DNA of 64,000 nt from Kibdelosporangium banguiense (GTDB taxonomy: Bacteria > Actinomycetota > Actinomycetes > Mycobacteriales > Pseudonocardiaceae), in contig NZ_JAGINW010000001.1 in NCBI RefSeq assembly GCF_017876405.1, positions 11,173,203 to 11,237,202 of the forward strand. The letters are read 5' to 3'. Both the position numbers and the translations under genes were made by a program. Shown here one piece after another: positions 33,876 through 41,999 of the stretch (position 1 is its first letter; each line of letters opens with the position of its first letter). A model generated the notes under the pieces. That model made no database searches, was not told the origin of the DNA, and saw only the letters and a list, made by a program, of their open reading frames with translations.

Positions 33876-34559
33876 TCAGTTGTCCAGGACGTTCTGCCGG
33901 CCCGCGGTCTGCAGTACCTCGGCCGCCGCGTTGTCGAGCACGCCGACCATCCAGTCTTCGAACGTCTTCTCGGTGTCCGACGCCGCGGCCCGCATCCAGC
34001 GCTGCTTCTGGCTTGGCGGCACAGTCATCTGGATCTTGAGGATCCGATCGGCCGCCGCCGCGTCGCGGCCGGCCTTGCGGCTGGCCCGCACCCGGTTGCG
34101 CAGTTCATTGCGCGACCAGCCGAACTTCTCCGCCCGGTCGAGCCACTGGTCCTGCTCGAGCGGTGTCAACGCGGCCAGTTCGGCGTGGTGCTGGAAGCTC
34201 AGCGCCGGTCGTCTGCGGGCGACCGCGTACTGCCGGGCGACCCAGGCGTAGTTGCGCAGCGTCTGGTAGTCCAGGGACGTCTGCTCGATGGCCTGCTTGT
34301 ACAGATCGGGGTACTGCGCCTGGCCGTAGATCAACCAGTCGCCCAGCCACCAGGCCGACGAGACCGAGACGGCGTTGATCTGGTGACCGATCCTGCTCCA
34401 CTCCTGGATCTCGACACCCGGCGGAAGACTGAAGCTGGTGCGTCTGGTCGAAGTCGTGTGTGGCAACCGCCCCCATCCGGCGCCGTTGTCCAGTTGCCTG
34501 GACAGTGCCCGCTGGTGAACTCCTTCGCCGCCCGAGGGCTGCTTGCCTTGCGTGTCCAA
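33876..34559 (-). CDS. LmbU/NovE-family transcriptional regulator (second copy)
   Basis: 227 residues from a TTG at 34559 with GGAGGAAG just upstream. Same core as the first copy: RRTSFSLPPGVEIQEWSRIG, SAWWLGDWLIYGQAQYPDLY, LDYQTLRNYAWVARQYA, LSFQHHAELAALTP and FGWSRNELRNRVRASRKAGR, then a C-terminal tail rich in Ala. It marks the right edge of the cluster. Having two LmbU paralogues in one cluster is unusual. They may form homo- or heterodimers or divide left and right operons between them. I saw no TTA codon in this copy. Confidence 0.88.
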   Translation of the reverse strand: MDTQGKQPSGGEGVHQRALSRQLDNGAGWGRLPHTTSTRRTSFSLPPGVEIQEWSRIGHQINAVSVSSAWWLGDWLIYGQAQYPDLYKQAIEQTSLDYQTLRNYAWVARQYAVARRRPALSFQHHAELAALTPLEQDQWLDRAEKFGWSRNELRNRVRASRKAGRDAAAADRILKIQMTVPPSQKQRWMRAAASDTEKTFEDWMVGVLDNAAAEVLQTAGRQNVLDN

Positions 34560-34622
34560 CCTTCCTCCCGTGGTTGCACATGACTAAGCTCACTTGAGTT
34601 CATGTTTTCGCCAACAAGCATA

Positions 34623-34653
34623 AACTGGCGTAAATCCAGCCGTCAACTGGCGT
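34623..34653. promoter_or_regulatory. Direct repeat operator candidate AACTGGCGT x2
   Basis: AACTGGCGT occurs at 34623-34631 and 34645-34653, exactly 22 bases apart (two helix turns), in the divergent region between the second LmbU-type gene and the XRE gene. This phasing fits a dimeric or cooperative regulator. The XRE protein encoded next door is the natural candidate for autoregulation. Confidence 0.45.
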
Positions 34654-34725
34654 GGACGAAATAAAACCGTGTTCTTCAGGCTAGTTGACACGTTGCTACA
34701 CTTGACCCCCCGGGAGGAGGGATCC

Positions 34726-35154
34726 ATGGCGGATACTTCGTCGGCGAACGAAGACACCCTGGCGGCGAAGGTGGACCACCTCTTCCGCACAGTCCGGCCC
34801 CGCAGCGGCAAGGAGTACAGCTTCGAGGAGGTCGCGGAGACCATCCGCGCCGGTGGCGGCCCGACCATCTCGGCGACATACCTGTGGCAGCTGCGTAAAG
34901 GCCTGCGGGACAACCCGACCAGAAGGCACCTTGAGGCGCTGGCCGGGTTCTTCGGTGTCCCGCCCTCCTACTTCTTCGACGCCTCCACCACCAGCCAGGT
35001 CGACGCGGAGCTGGCGCTGCTGGCGGCGTTGCGCGACTCCAACGTGCGGCAGATCGCCCTACGGGCGTCCGGCCTGTCGTCCAAAAGCCTCGGCGCGATC
35101 ACCGAGATGGTGGAACGCGCCAGGGAGATCGAGGGCCTGCCGGACGCACCGTGA
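34726..35154 (+). CDS. XRE-family helix-turn-helix regulator
   Basis: 142 residues from the ATG at 34726, preceded by GGGAGGAGGG. N-terminal HTH: EYSFEEVAETIRAGGGPTISATYLWQLRKGLRDNPTRRHLEALAGFF (read in parts), followed by GVPPSYFFD and an alpha-helical C-terminus, similar to the EspR/XRE type common in actinomycetes. It is followed by a metallopeptidase gene and a membrane-protein gene, a three-gene set seen in several actinomycete genomes. It is outside the biosynthetic cluster in function as far as can be told. Confidence 0.85.
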   Translation: MADTSSANEDTLAAKVDHLFRTVRPRSGKEYSFEEVAETIRAGGGPTISATYLWQLRKGLRDNPTRRHLEALAGFFGVPPSYFFDASTTSQVDAELALLAALRDSNVRQIALRASGLSSKSLGAITEMVERAREIEGLPDAP

Positions 35155-35228
35155 CACGGCCGAACGGTCCAATCGCCATCCGCACCATCCCGGATATCGG
35201 GTTTCAGGCACTATGAGGGACAGGCCCC

Positions 35229-35753
35229 TTGCCCGTCCCTGGAGGTGTGTTGAGCGCGGAGCTGCGACGGCTGCGCCGCCGATGTGAGGCCATCGCGGCG
35301 GAATTGCCGCTGGTGAAGCCTTTCGACGTGCGTGAGTTATGCCGTCTGGTCGCGCTTCGCCAGGGCCGCCCGATCCACCTCATGCCGATCAACGGGATGT
35401 CCGAGGCGCACGGCCTGTGGCTGGCCACCGACTCCGCGGACCTGTTCTTCTACGAGGCCGGTACGGCGTTGCCGCATCAGGAACACATCATCCTGCACGA
35501 GCTGAGCCACCTGCTTTGCGGGCACTACCGCGAGGACACCACGGCAGCCGACCACCTGCGTGAACTCATCCCGCATCTGGATCCCAAGGTCATCCGGATG
35601 ATGCTCCGGCGCACGTCGTATGTTGCCGCCGAGGAGCAGGAGGCCGAACTGCTCGCCTCGATCATCAGGCAGCGGGCCGGACTGGTGCGGTCCGACTCGA
35701 TCAACGGCCGGATCAGGGCCGCGTTCGACTGGCCGCGCGACACACATGGGTGA
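35229..35753 (+). CDS. ImmA/IrrE-like zinc metallopeptidase domain protein
   Basis: Up to 174 residues. The start is uncertain: TTG at 35229 opens the frame, but GGAGGT at 35241-35246 lies just before GTG 35247 and TTG 35250. The signature is HELSH (HExxH zinc site) in EHIILHELSHLLCGHYRED, with acidic residues downstream in AAEEQEAELLAS as the third-ligand region. In phage and toxin-antitoxin-like systems such peptidases cut XRE repressors, and here the partner could be the XRE protein 75 bases upstream. Its stop overlaps the next gene's start by eight bases. Confidence 0.75.
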   Translation: MPVPGGVLSAELRRLRRRCEAIAAELPLVKPFDVRELCRLVALRQGRPIHLMPINGMSEAHGLWLATDSADLFFYEAGTALPHQEHIILHELSHLLCGHYREDTTAADHLRELIPHLDPKVIRMMLRRTSYVAAEEQEAELLASIIRQRAGLVRSDSINGRIRAAFDWPRDTHG

Positions 35754-36963
35754 GCTGCTCCGGCACAACGGCCCGGCTTTGCTCGCGTGTGCCGTCATCG
35801 TCGTACGGCTGGCCCGCCACCGTCGCCACCACCGCACCGCCACCAGCACGATGGGCTGGATCGTCCTGCTGGCCATCGCGCTCTCGCTCACGGTGAAGGC
35901 GCCCCTGGTGTACCAGGCGGTCAGCGAGCTGACCGGGATACCGAACATCGGCAGGCTGATCGACCACGGCTGCATCCTCGTCGCCGGCTGGGGTGCACTG
36001 GGAATCCTGTTGCACATCAACCATCCTGAGGAGGCACGGCAGCGGTCGTTGCCGCACGCGGTCTGGATAGCCCTGGCCTTCACCGGGATGTGCGTGCTGT
36101 TCGCGTTCACCAGAACGCCGGTCGACGACGTCAGGTTCGCCGGCAGGTACGGCAGGACGCCTGGCGTGCTGGAGTACTGGCTGGTCTATCTCGCGGGCAT
36201 GCTGCCGGCGTTCCTCAACAGTGCCCGGCTCGCCGCCCGTTATGCCGGCATGGCAACGGATTCCGCGGTACGTCTGGGATTACGGCTGATCAGCATAGGT
36301 GTGCTGTGCTCGGTGGCGTATCACATCCACAAAGGACTGTTCTTCGCCGCCAGGCGCTTCGGGATCCACTACCCGAAGGCATTGAGCATGCCATTGGACA
36401 GGTATCTCACGCTCGCCGCGGCCATCCTGGTCCTCATCGGTGTCACCCTGCCGAACTGGCGGTCCCCGGACGTGTTCGGCGCCTGCCGCAAACTCCTGCG
36501 GCTGCGCCCGCTCTGGCTGGCCCTCTACCGCGTCAACCCGCGGATCGCCCTGGTGCCACCACGTCCACTGGTGCTGGAACTGCTCAACCTCCGCGACCTG
36601 GAACTGCGGCTCTACCGCCGGGTGGTGGAGATCCGGGACGGCAGGCTCGCCCTGCGCGAGCACATCGACCCCCGGGTGGCCGAGGCGGCACGGGCCGAAG
36701 CCGCAGGCCGGGGCCTGGCCGGGCAAAAACTTGACGCCCTCGTGGAAGCAACGACCCTCTACTCCGCGATGCAGGCCGCCCGAGCGGGGAACGACCCGCC
36801 GTCAGATCCCTCACCGGTCGCTGTCTCCGGCGGCCACGATCTCGCCGGAGACATCGCTTTTCTCGACGAGGTCGCGCTGGCATACCGCTTCGTCAGCCGG
36901 AAACACCGACGCTGCGAACTGCGTGAACGCCTTCAGGACATGGCCAGAACCGGCCGTTCGTAA
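35746..36963 (+). CDS. Multi-pass membrane protein, MAB_1171c-like
   Basis: 405 residues from the ATG at 35746, inside the end of the peptidase gene. The first half has about seven hydrophobic segments (for example ALLACAVIVV, MGWIVLLAIALSL, CILVAGWGALGILL, HAVWIALAFTGMCVLFAF, YWLVYLAGMLPAFL, YLTLAAAILVLIGVTL). The second half is cytoplasmic and helical (ELLNLRDLELRLYRRVVEIRDG, then AEAAGRGL). This matches the MAB_1171c family of putative transporters found downstream of XRE and peptidase genes. Function unknown. Confidence 0.75.
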   Translation: MGELLRHNGPALLACAVIVVRLARHRRHHRTATSTMGWIVLLAIALSLTVKAPLVYQAVSELTGIPNIGRLIDHGCILVAGWGALGILLHINHPEEARQRSLPHAVWIALAFTGMCVLFAFTRTPVDDVRFAGRYGRTPGVLEYWLVYLAGMLPAFLNSARLAARYAGMATDSAVRLGLRLISIGVLCSVAYHIHKGLFFAARRFGIHYPKALSMPLDRYLTLAAAILVLIGVTLPNWRSPDVFGACRKLLRLRPLWLALYRVNPRIALVPPRPLVLELLNLRDLELRLYRRVVEIRDGRLALREHIDPRVAEAARAEAAGRGLAGQKLDALVEATTLYSAMQAARAGNDPPSDPSPVAVSGGHDLAGDIAFLDEVALAYRFVSRKHRRCELRERLQDMARTGRS

Positions 36964-36969
36964 CCCTGC

Positions 36970-37911
36970 TCAGGACGGCCTTCGTGGGCGCGGTTTGAGC
37001 CGGAGATTCGGCAGTCCCGGCGCGGGAATCCGGTCCGGGCCGTGCCCGGCGACGACTCCGAACCGTTGTGGGTCAGCACCTTCCCAGTCCGCACGGGCCG
37101 CGGCGATCTCGTCGTGGCTGCGGCCCACGAAGTTCCACCACATCACCAGATCGTCCGCGAACGGTTCGCCACCCAGCAGAATCGCCTCGGCGGTCCCGGC
37201 GAACGTCAGCGACTCACGTCCAGTTCCCAGGTACAGCAACGGTCCTGGCGTCAGTTCGACATCCGCGACCTGCACCGATCCGTCCAGCAGGAGCAGGGCG
37301 TACTCGAAGTCGGGCCGCAGCGGGATCGTCCCGCCGGCCACCGAAAGCTGAGCACCCACCAACGGCGTGTGGGTGGTCGCCGGTGAAGTGGCGTCGCCAA
37401 GCGTGCCCATGAACACCGTGGCCTCGACACCTGGGCTCCGGAACACGGGCAGCTTCGGGTGATGCTCGAAGTCAGGGGCCATGCCAGTGGCTTCAGCGGG
37501 CAGCGCGACCCACAACTGCAAACCGCTCAGCACCGTGCCGGGCGCAGACACCTCGGAGTGCGACACGCCACGGCCGCTCGTCATCAGATTCAGCTGACCG
37601 GGACGCAGGACCACGTCGTTGCCGATGCTGTCGCGGTGGCGGACCTCCCCCGCCAACGGCCAGGTGACGGTCTGCAGCCCGATGTGCGGATGCGGCAGGA
37701 CCAGCATGCCGTCGTTGTGCGGGCCGAACTTGTCCAGGAAGCACCACGCGCCAACCGTAGGCAGCGAACGCTGTGGCAACGCGCGGTTGACCTTGATCCC
37801 CCGGACCCCGCCCAACGGAACTTCACGGGCCACGAAGAACTCGGCGACCGCGCCATGCGAGCCCGCCGACTCGCATGGCGTGACCTGCGGGCTGGCCTCC
37901 AGGTTGCTCAC
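36970..37911 (-). CDS. Pirin-family cupin protein
   Basis: 313 residues from a GTG overlapping the upstream acetyltransferase stop (GTGA); a GTG three codons earlier is an alternative. It is a bicupin with the pirin metal-site block FGPHNDGMLVLPHPHIGLQTVTW, the GVSHSE motif (SGRGVSHSEVS) and a C-terminal pirin domain (LLGGEPFADDLVMWWNFVGR). Some pirins are quercetinase-like dioxygenases and others are redox cofactors. No specific role can be given. Convergent with the membrane-protein gene six bases away. Confidence 0.88.
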   Translation of the reverse strand: MSNLEASPQVTPCESAGSHGAVAEFFVAREVPLGGVRGIKVNRALPQRSLPTVGAWCFLDKFGPHNDGMLVLPHPHIGLQTVTWPLAGEVRHRDSIGNDVVLRPGQLNLMTSGRGVSHSEVSAPGTVLSGLQLWVALPAEATGMAPDFEHHPKLPVFRSPGVEATVFMGTLGDATSPATTHTPLVGAQLSVAGGTIPLRPDFEYALLLLDGSVQVADVELTPGPLLYLGTGRESLTFAGTAEAILLGGEPFADDLVMWWNFVGRSHDEIAAARADWEGADPQRFGVVAGHGPDRIPAPGLPNLRLKPRPRRPS

Positions 37912-38204
37912 TGAGGCCACTTGACGTGGTCGTTGTACTGCTCGTTCTTGCGTACGAACGCGGCGATGAACGGGCAGACGGGCACGATCACCTCGCCGCG
38001 GGCCACGACGTCGTCCAGGGCACCCGCGGCCAGCGCCTTGCCCAGGCCTTTGCCCGCGAACTCGTCGTCGACCTCGGTGTGCGTGAAGACGAGCTGGTCG
38101 CCGTCAACGGTGAACGCGCTGAAGCCCGCCAGCGACTCTCCCAGCCAGACCTCGTAGCGGCTCTTCTCGTCGTTCCTGACAACCCGTGCCGATTCGTCAG
38201 CCAT
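37908..38204 (-). CDS. Small GNAT-like N-acetyltransferase (YjdJ type)
   Basis: 98 residues from the ATG at 38204 (ATG 38207 directly upstream sits too close to the AAGGA). A short one-domain GNAT with the acetyl-CoA loop DDEFAGKGLGKALAAGALDD and the C-terminal VCPFIAAFVRKNEQY signature of the YjdJ/GTNAT group. It is coupled to the pirin gene downstream. Substrate unknown. Confidence 0.85.
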   Translation of the reverse strand: MADESARVVRNDEKSRYEVWLGESLAGFSAFTVDGDQLVFTHTEVDDEFAGKGLGKALAAGALDDVVARGEVIVPVCPFIAAFVRKNEQYNDHVKWPQ

Positions 38205-38324
38205 CATGTCCTTCTCGGGTGAGAACAATCGTCCAGTCACTGTACTGACGCGACACGGGCCGCATGCATTCCTGACTTGGGTGCGTTCTTGAACTACGGA
38301 TCGATCCAGTACGTTGTCGTAATT

Positions 38325-38888
38325 GTGAGGCCGACCGACAGCGAGATCACCCAGTGGGCGTTCGCCGCCCGGCGCGGTGACCGGAGCTCTCTTGAGCGGT
38401 TCATCCGCGCCACCCAGCGGGACGTGTGGCGGTTCGTCGCGCACCTGGCCGAACCCAGGCTCGCCGACGACCTGGCACAGGAGACGTACCTGCGCGCACT
38501 GGGCAGCCTGGCCCGGTTCGAGGGGCGCTCGTCCGCCAGGACCTGGCTGTTGTCGATCGCCCGGCGGGTGGTCGTCGACCAGATCCGGGCCGCCCAGGTC
38601 CGGCCACGGCACGCGGATGTCGCCGACTGGCAGGAAGTCGCCGAGCGCACGCAACCTGCCGCGGGCTTCGAAGAGGGCGTCGTGCTGGAGGAGCTGATCC
38701 GTTCGCTGGACGCCGACCGGCGCGAGGCGTTCGTGCTCACCCAGACACTCGGCCTGTCCTACGCCGACGCCGCCGAAGTCTGCGACTGCCCAGTCGGCAC
38801 GATCAGGTCACGCGTGGCGCGAGCCCGCGACGACCTGATCACAGCCATGAGCGACACCGGCAACCCACGGCGCCGGTTCGCGATCTAG
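38325..38888 (+). CDS. ECF sigma factor, SigC-like
   Basis: 187 residues from the GTG at 38325, where similarity to SigC-type factors begins (RPTDSEITQWAFAARRGD); an in-frame GTG at 38277 would add 16 residues. Region 2: AFAARRGDRSSLERFIRATQ, DVWRFVAHL, LADDLAQETYLRALGSLARF, WLLSIARRVVVDQIR. Region 4: LDADRREAFVLTQTLGLSYA followed by GTIRSRVARARDDL. No anti-sigma gene follows: the next gene is convergent and unrelated, and the two stop codons overlap. Regulation of its activity is therefore not evident. Confidence 0.85.
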   Translation: MRPTDSEITQWAFAARRGDRSSLERFIRATQRDVWRFVAHLAEPRLADDLAQETYLRALGSLARFEGRSSARTWLLSIARRVVVDQIRAAQVRPRHADVADWQEVAERTQPAAGFEEGVVLEELIRSLDADRREAFVLTQTLGLSYADAAEVCDCPVGTIRSRVARARDDLITAMSDTGNPRRRFAI

Positions 38889-39439
38889 AGCAGCTCCAGC
38901 ACAGCCTTGGTGGTAGTCACCTCGGCGAAACCGCCGGAGTGCAGGTTGGCGGCCGTGGCGCGGGCCAGCTCGTCGGCAGTGACGACCGCGCCGTCCGGGG
39001 TGGTGGCGTCGAACGTGTGCGTCGCGTCGATGGCCACCTTGACCTTGAAGCCGAGGTTGCCGCCGACCCGGGATGTGGTCTCCACGCACCAGTTCGTCTG
39101 GATGCCGATCACCACGATGTCCTCGATGCCCCGGTCGGTCAGCCATTTCGCCAGGTCGACCGAACCGTGGAAGGCCGAGTGCACGGACTTGGAGAACAAC
39201 AGCGCAGGCCTGATGCCGTCGAGTTCGGGTTTGAACTCGTTGCCGGGGGTGCCGGCGCGCAGCGGCGAGTCCGGGTCCACGGAGTCGTGGCGCACCACGA
39301 CAATCGGCTGACCGGCGTCCTGCCAGGCGGTCACCAGCGTGCGGATGTTCGCCTCGCTGTCAGGGTTGTTGCGCGGCGGCATGGCCGGGTCGTCGAAGCC
39401 ACGTTGCACGTCGATCACGATCAAAGCTCGGGTTGTCAT
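38885..39439 (-). CDS. Isochorismatase-family cysteine hydrolase
   Basis: 184 residues from the ATG at 39439. Catalytic Asp in LIVIDVQRGFDD, Lys in the FSKSVHSAF region and Cys in GIQTNWCVETTSRVGGNLGF complete the triad of the isochorismatase-like superfamily (nicotinamidases and related hydrolases). The substrate is unknown. It is divergent from the GlxA-like regulator with about 70 bases between starts, an arrangement often seen when the regulator controls the hydrolase. Confidence 0.88.
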   Translation of the reverse strand: MTTRALIVIDVQRGFDDPAMPPRNNPDSEANIRTLVTAWQDAGQPIVVVRHDSVDPDSPLRAGTPGNEFKPELDGIRPALLFSKSVHSAFHGSVDLAKWLTDRGIEDIVVIGIQTNWCVETTSRVGGNLGFKVKVAIDATHTFDATTPDGAVVTADELARATAANLHSGGFAEVTTTKAVLELL

Positions 39440-39511
39440 GGCGTTCAGCCTGCCCGGGATCACCGGCCGGCAGGGAGTGGCAAAACATGCGCGATGGGGT
39501 ACTTTTCCGCC

Positions 39512-40447
39512 ATGCAGATCGTCGGCCTGTTGATCCTGCCGGGCAGCCGTGCGTTCGACACCGCGGTGGCCACGGAGATCTGGGGCATCCAACGCCCTGA
39601 TTTCGACCGGTTCGAGATGCGTATCTGCTCCCCGGGCGGCGTCTCACTCCCGATGCATCCGTTCGGGTCGATCGACGCGACGCACGACCTGAGCGGGCTC
39701 GATGACTGCGATCTCGTGATCGCGACCGGGCGGTCGGATCCACACGCGGAGGTCCCGCAAGACGCGATCAACGCACTGCAAGCAGCGCATGCGAGAGGCG
39801 CGGCGGTCGCATCGCTGTGTTCAGGCGCCTTCACGCTCGCCGCCGCCGGGCTGCTGCGCGGCAGGAAAGCCACCACGCACTGGACCCTGCTCGACGGCCT
39901 CGTTGAAGTCGCGCCGGACAGCGACATCCAGGGCGATGTCCTGTACACCGAGGACGGCACGGTCTTCACGTCGGCGGGCGTGGTCGGTAGCCTGGACCTC
40001 TGCCTGCACTTGATACGCAAGGACTTCGGCGCCCAGGCGGCCACCAAACTGGCCCGGCGCCTGGTGATGCCGCCGGCCCGGGACGGCGGGCAGCGCCAGT
40101 ACGTGGACGCATCCGTGCCCGAGCGGCCACCAGCCAGTATAGCGTCCACAGTGGATTGGGCGATGGCCAGGCTTGGCGAGCCGATCGGCATCGGCGACCT
40201 GGCCGGGCATGCCGGGATGAGCGGCCGGACGTTCCACCGGGCCTTCCTGGCCGCCACCGGCAGCACCCCTGGACGCTGGCTGTCAGTGCAGCGAATCCGC
40301 CTGGCACAACGACTTCTGGAGACCACACCACTCACGGTGGCCCGGGTGGCGCAACGGTCGGGGATGGGCACCGCGTCAGCCCTGACAGCTACCGGCGGAC
40401 TTTCGGCGGGCCAGGTCAGTCGATTTCCACGACGGCCTTGCCGGTGA
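39512..40447 (+). pseudogene. GlxA-type AraC-family regulator with disrupted C-terminal HTH
   Basis: About 311 residues from the ATG at 39512. The DJ-1/PfpI-like N-terminal domain (MQIVGLLILPGSRAFDTA, VIATGRSDPH, VASLCSGAFTLAAAGLLRGR, TAGV-like TSAGVVGSLDLCLHLI) and the first AraC helix-turn-helix (IGDLAGHAGMSGRTFHRAF) are intact. In the second HTH the frame reads VARVAQRSGMGTASAL and then leaves the family pattern. The expected ending SPDSYRRTFGG appears instead in another frame at about 40379-40411. A deletion of the recognition helix with a frameshift explains this, so DNA binding is probably lost. The altered frame overlaps the end of the convergent quinone reductase gene. Confidence 0.7.
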
Positions 40448-41309
40448 CCTGACGGCCGAACAGTGCGGCGGCGGCCTCGTCGAACTGGTTCCAGGAGCCC
40501 CGCCAGCCGATGTCGACGGTCAGCTTGCCCTCGGCGACCAGTTTGAGCAGGTGCGCCAGGTCCGCGCTGTAGCCGTTGCCGGACTGGAAGGAGACCAGGG
40601 ACTTCGCCGGCGCGACGGTGGCATAGGGAGGGAAGACCGCGGGCTCGAGCGAGGTCCAGCCGATGCTCTGCAGCACGCCGCCGGTCTTCAGCAGCTCCCA
40701 CGACCGCACCAGGGTCGGGCCGCCGACGTTCTCCAGCACGACGTCCACCGGCTCGACATCGTCCAAATCGGACACAACTTCCTGCGCGCCGAGCTCGGCG
40801 AGACCTTCACCGCGCCGGGCGAGCGCGACGACGTGCGCGCCCTCGATCGTCGCGAGCTGAATCGCGTACCGGCCGACGCCGCCGGACGCACCAGTGACGA
40901 GAACTCGCTTGCCCTGCAACGGACCGGACGCCCGCAGCGCACGCAACGCGGTGACTCCGGCGACCGGCAGAGTCGAGGCAACGGCCAGGTCAACGCCGTC
41001 CGGAACGACCGCGAGCTCGTTCACCGACACCGCGCGCCGCTCGGCCCACGCGCCGTCTGAGCCGAACGTGAGGACCTTCGTACCGACCGCAGGTCCGGTG
41101 CCATCGGCCGCGGACTGGGTGACCACACCGGCCGCGTCCCAGCCCATGACCTTGCCTTCGGGCGTCGTGGCCGCGTAGCCGACATCGCCGTGGTTGAGTG
41201 ACGCGAATCGCACGTCGATGATCACCTGATCGGGGGACGCCACCGGGTCGGGTGCTTGCGTCAGCTTCAGGCCGAATTTGGTATCTGGGGTGGTGACCAG
41301 GGCACGCAT
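40416..41309 (-). CDS. Zinc-less NADPH:quinone oxidoreductase (MDR family)
   Basis: 297 residues from the ATG at 41309. GroES-like N-terminal part (VRFASLNHGDVGYAATTPEGKVMGWDAAGVV), NADPH motif VLVTGASGGVGRYAIQLA near residue 128, and LKTGGVLQSIGWTS, KLTVDIGWRGSWNQFDEA in the C-terminal part. The zinc-ligand pattern of classical alcohol dehydrogenases is absent. A general stress or detoxification reductase. Divergent from the DUF2269 operon. Confidence 0.88.
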   Translation of the reverse strand: MRALVTTPDTKFGLKLTQAPDPVASPDQVIIDVRFASLNHGDVGYAATTPEGKVMGWDAAGVVTQSAADGTGPAVGTKVLTFGSDGAWAERRAVSVNELAVVPDGVDLAVASTLPVAGVTALRALRASGPLQGKRVLVTGASGGVGRYAIQLATIEGAHVVALARRGEGLAELGAQEVVSDLDDVEPVDVVLENVGGPTLVRSWELLKTGGVLQSIGWTSLEPAVFPPYATVAPAKSLVSFQSGNGYSADLAHLLKLVAEGKLTVDIGWRGSWNQFDEAAAALFGRQVTGKAVVEID

Positions 41310-41483
41310 CGCAGCCTCCGTGAACGGATCGAACTTCTCGAGCGTCCGGGTAACCACCACACCGGCCGGCCTATTCCTGCCACCGTCGACAGTGGACCAC
41401 CGGGCACGTACGTAAATCTGCGTATGCCCGGAACCGCTCGCACGCGGACGATTTACCCGAACCACCCGGCCACGCTGTCGGGT

Positions 41484-41999
41484 ATGACAGCGACACTCTC
41501 TCCGGCGCGGCCGATCGGGACGAAGCTGGCCAAGAATCCGCGTAAGGGCTGGCTGGTGATGCACATCGTGTCGGCGGGTGCGTGGATCGGCATGGACCTG
41601 GTGATGGCCGTGCTCGTGTTCACCGCGATGTGGACCAGCGACCCGCAGACCGCCGCACTGTGTTACCAGGCACTTGAGCTCTTCGCGGTGTGGCCGATGC
41701 TGACCGCGGGCGTGATCTGCCTGATCAGCGGAGTCGTATTGGGTCTGGGCACCAAGTACGGCCTGGTCCGCTACTGGTGGGTGGCCGTGAAGCTGATGCT
41801 CAACGTGGTGCTGTGCGTGCTGGTGCTGTTCGCGCTGCGCAGCGGCGTGCACGAGGCCGCGGAGTACGGCCGGACGATGACCGGGCCCGCACCCGGCGAC
41901 ATGGTGTTCCCGCCGATCGTGTCCACGGTCTCGTTGCTGTTCGCCACCGTCATCTCGGTGTTCAAGCCCTGGGGGCGCGTCCGGAAGGCAAAGCCATGA
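41484..41999 (+). CDS. DUF2269-type integral membrane protein
   Basis: 171 residues with four hydrophobic segments: GWLVMHIVSAGAWIGMDLVM, FAVWPMLTAGVICLISGVVL, YWWVAVKLMLNVVLCVLVLF and IVSTVSLLFATVISVF. The pattern fits small four-helix membrane proteins of the DUF2269 kind. Its stop overlaps the ABC ATPase start (ATGA), so it belongs to the operon ABC ATPase/permease/sensor kinase/response regulator. Function unknown. Confidence 0.75.
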   Translation: MTATLSPARPIGTKLAKNPRKGWLVMHIVSAGAWIGMDLVMAVLVFTAMWTSDPQTAALCYQALELFAVWPMLTAGVICLISGVVLGLGTKYGLVRYWWVAVKLMLNVVLCVLVLFALRSGVHEAAEYGRTMTGPAPGDMVFPPIVSTVSLLFATVISVFKPWGRVRKAKP

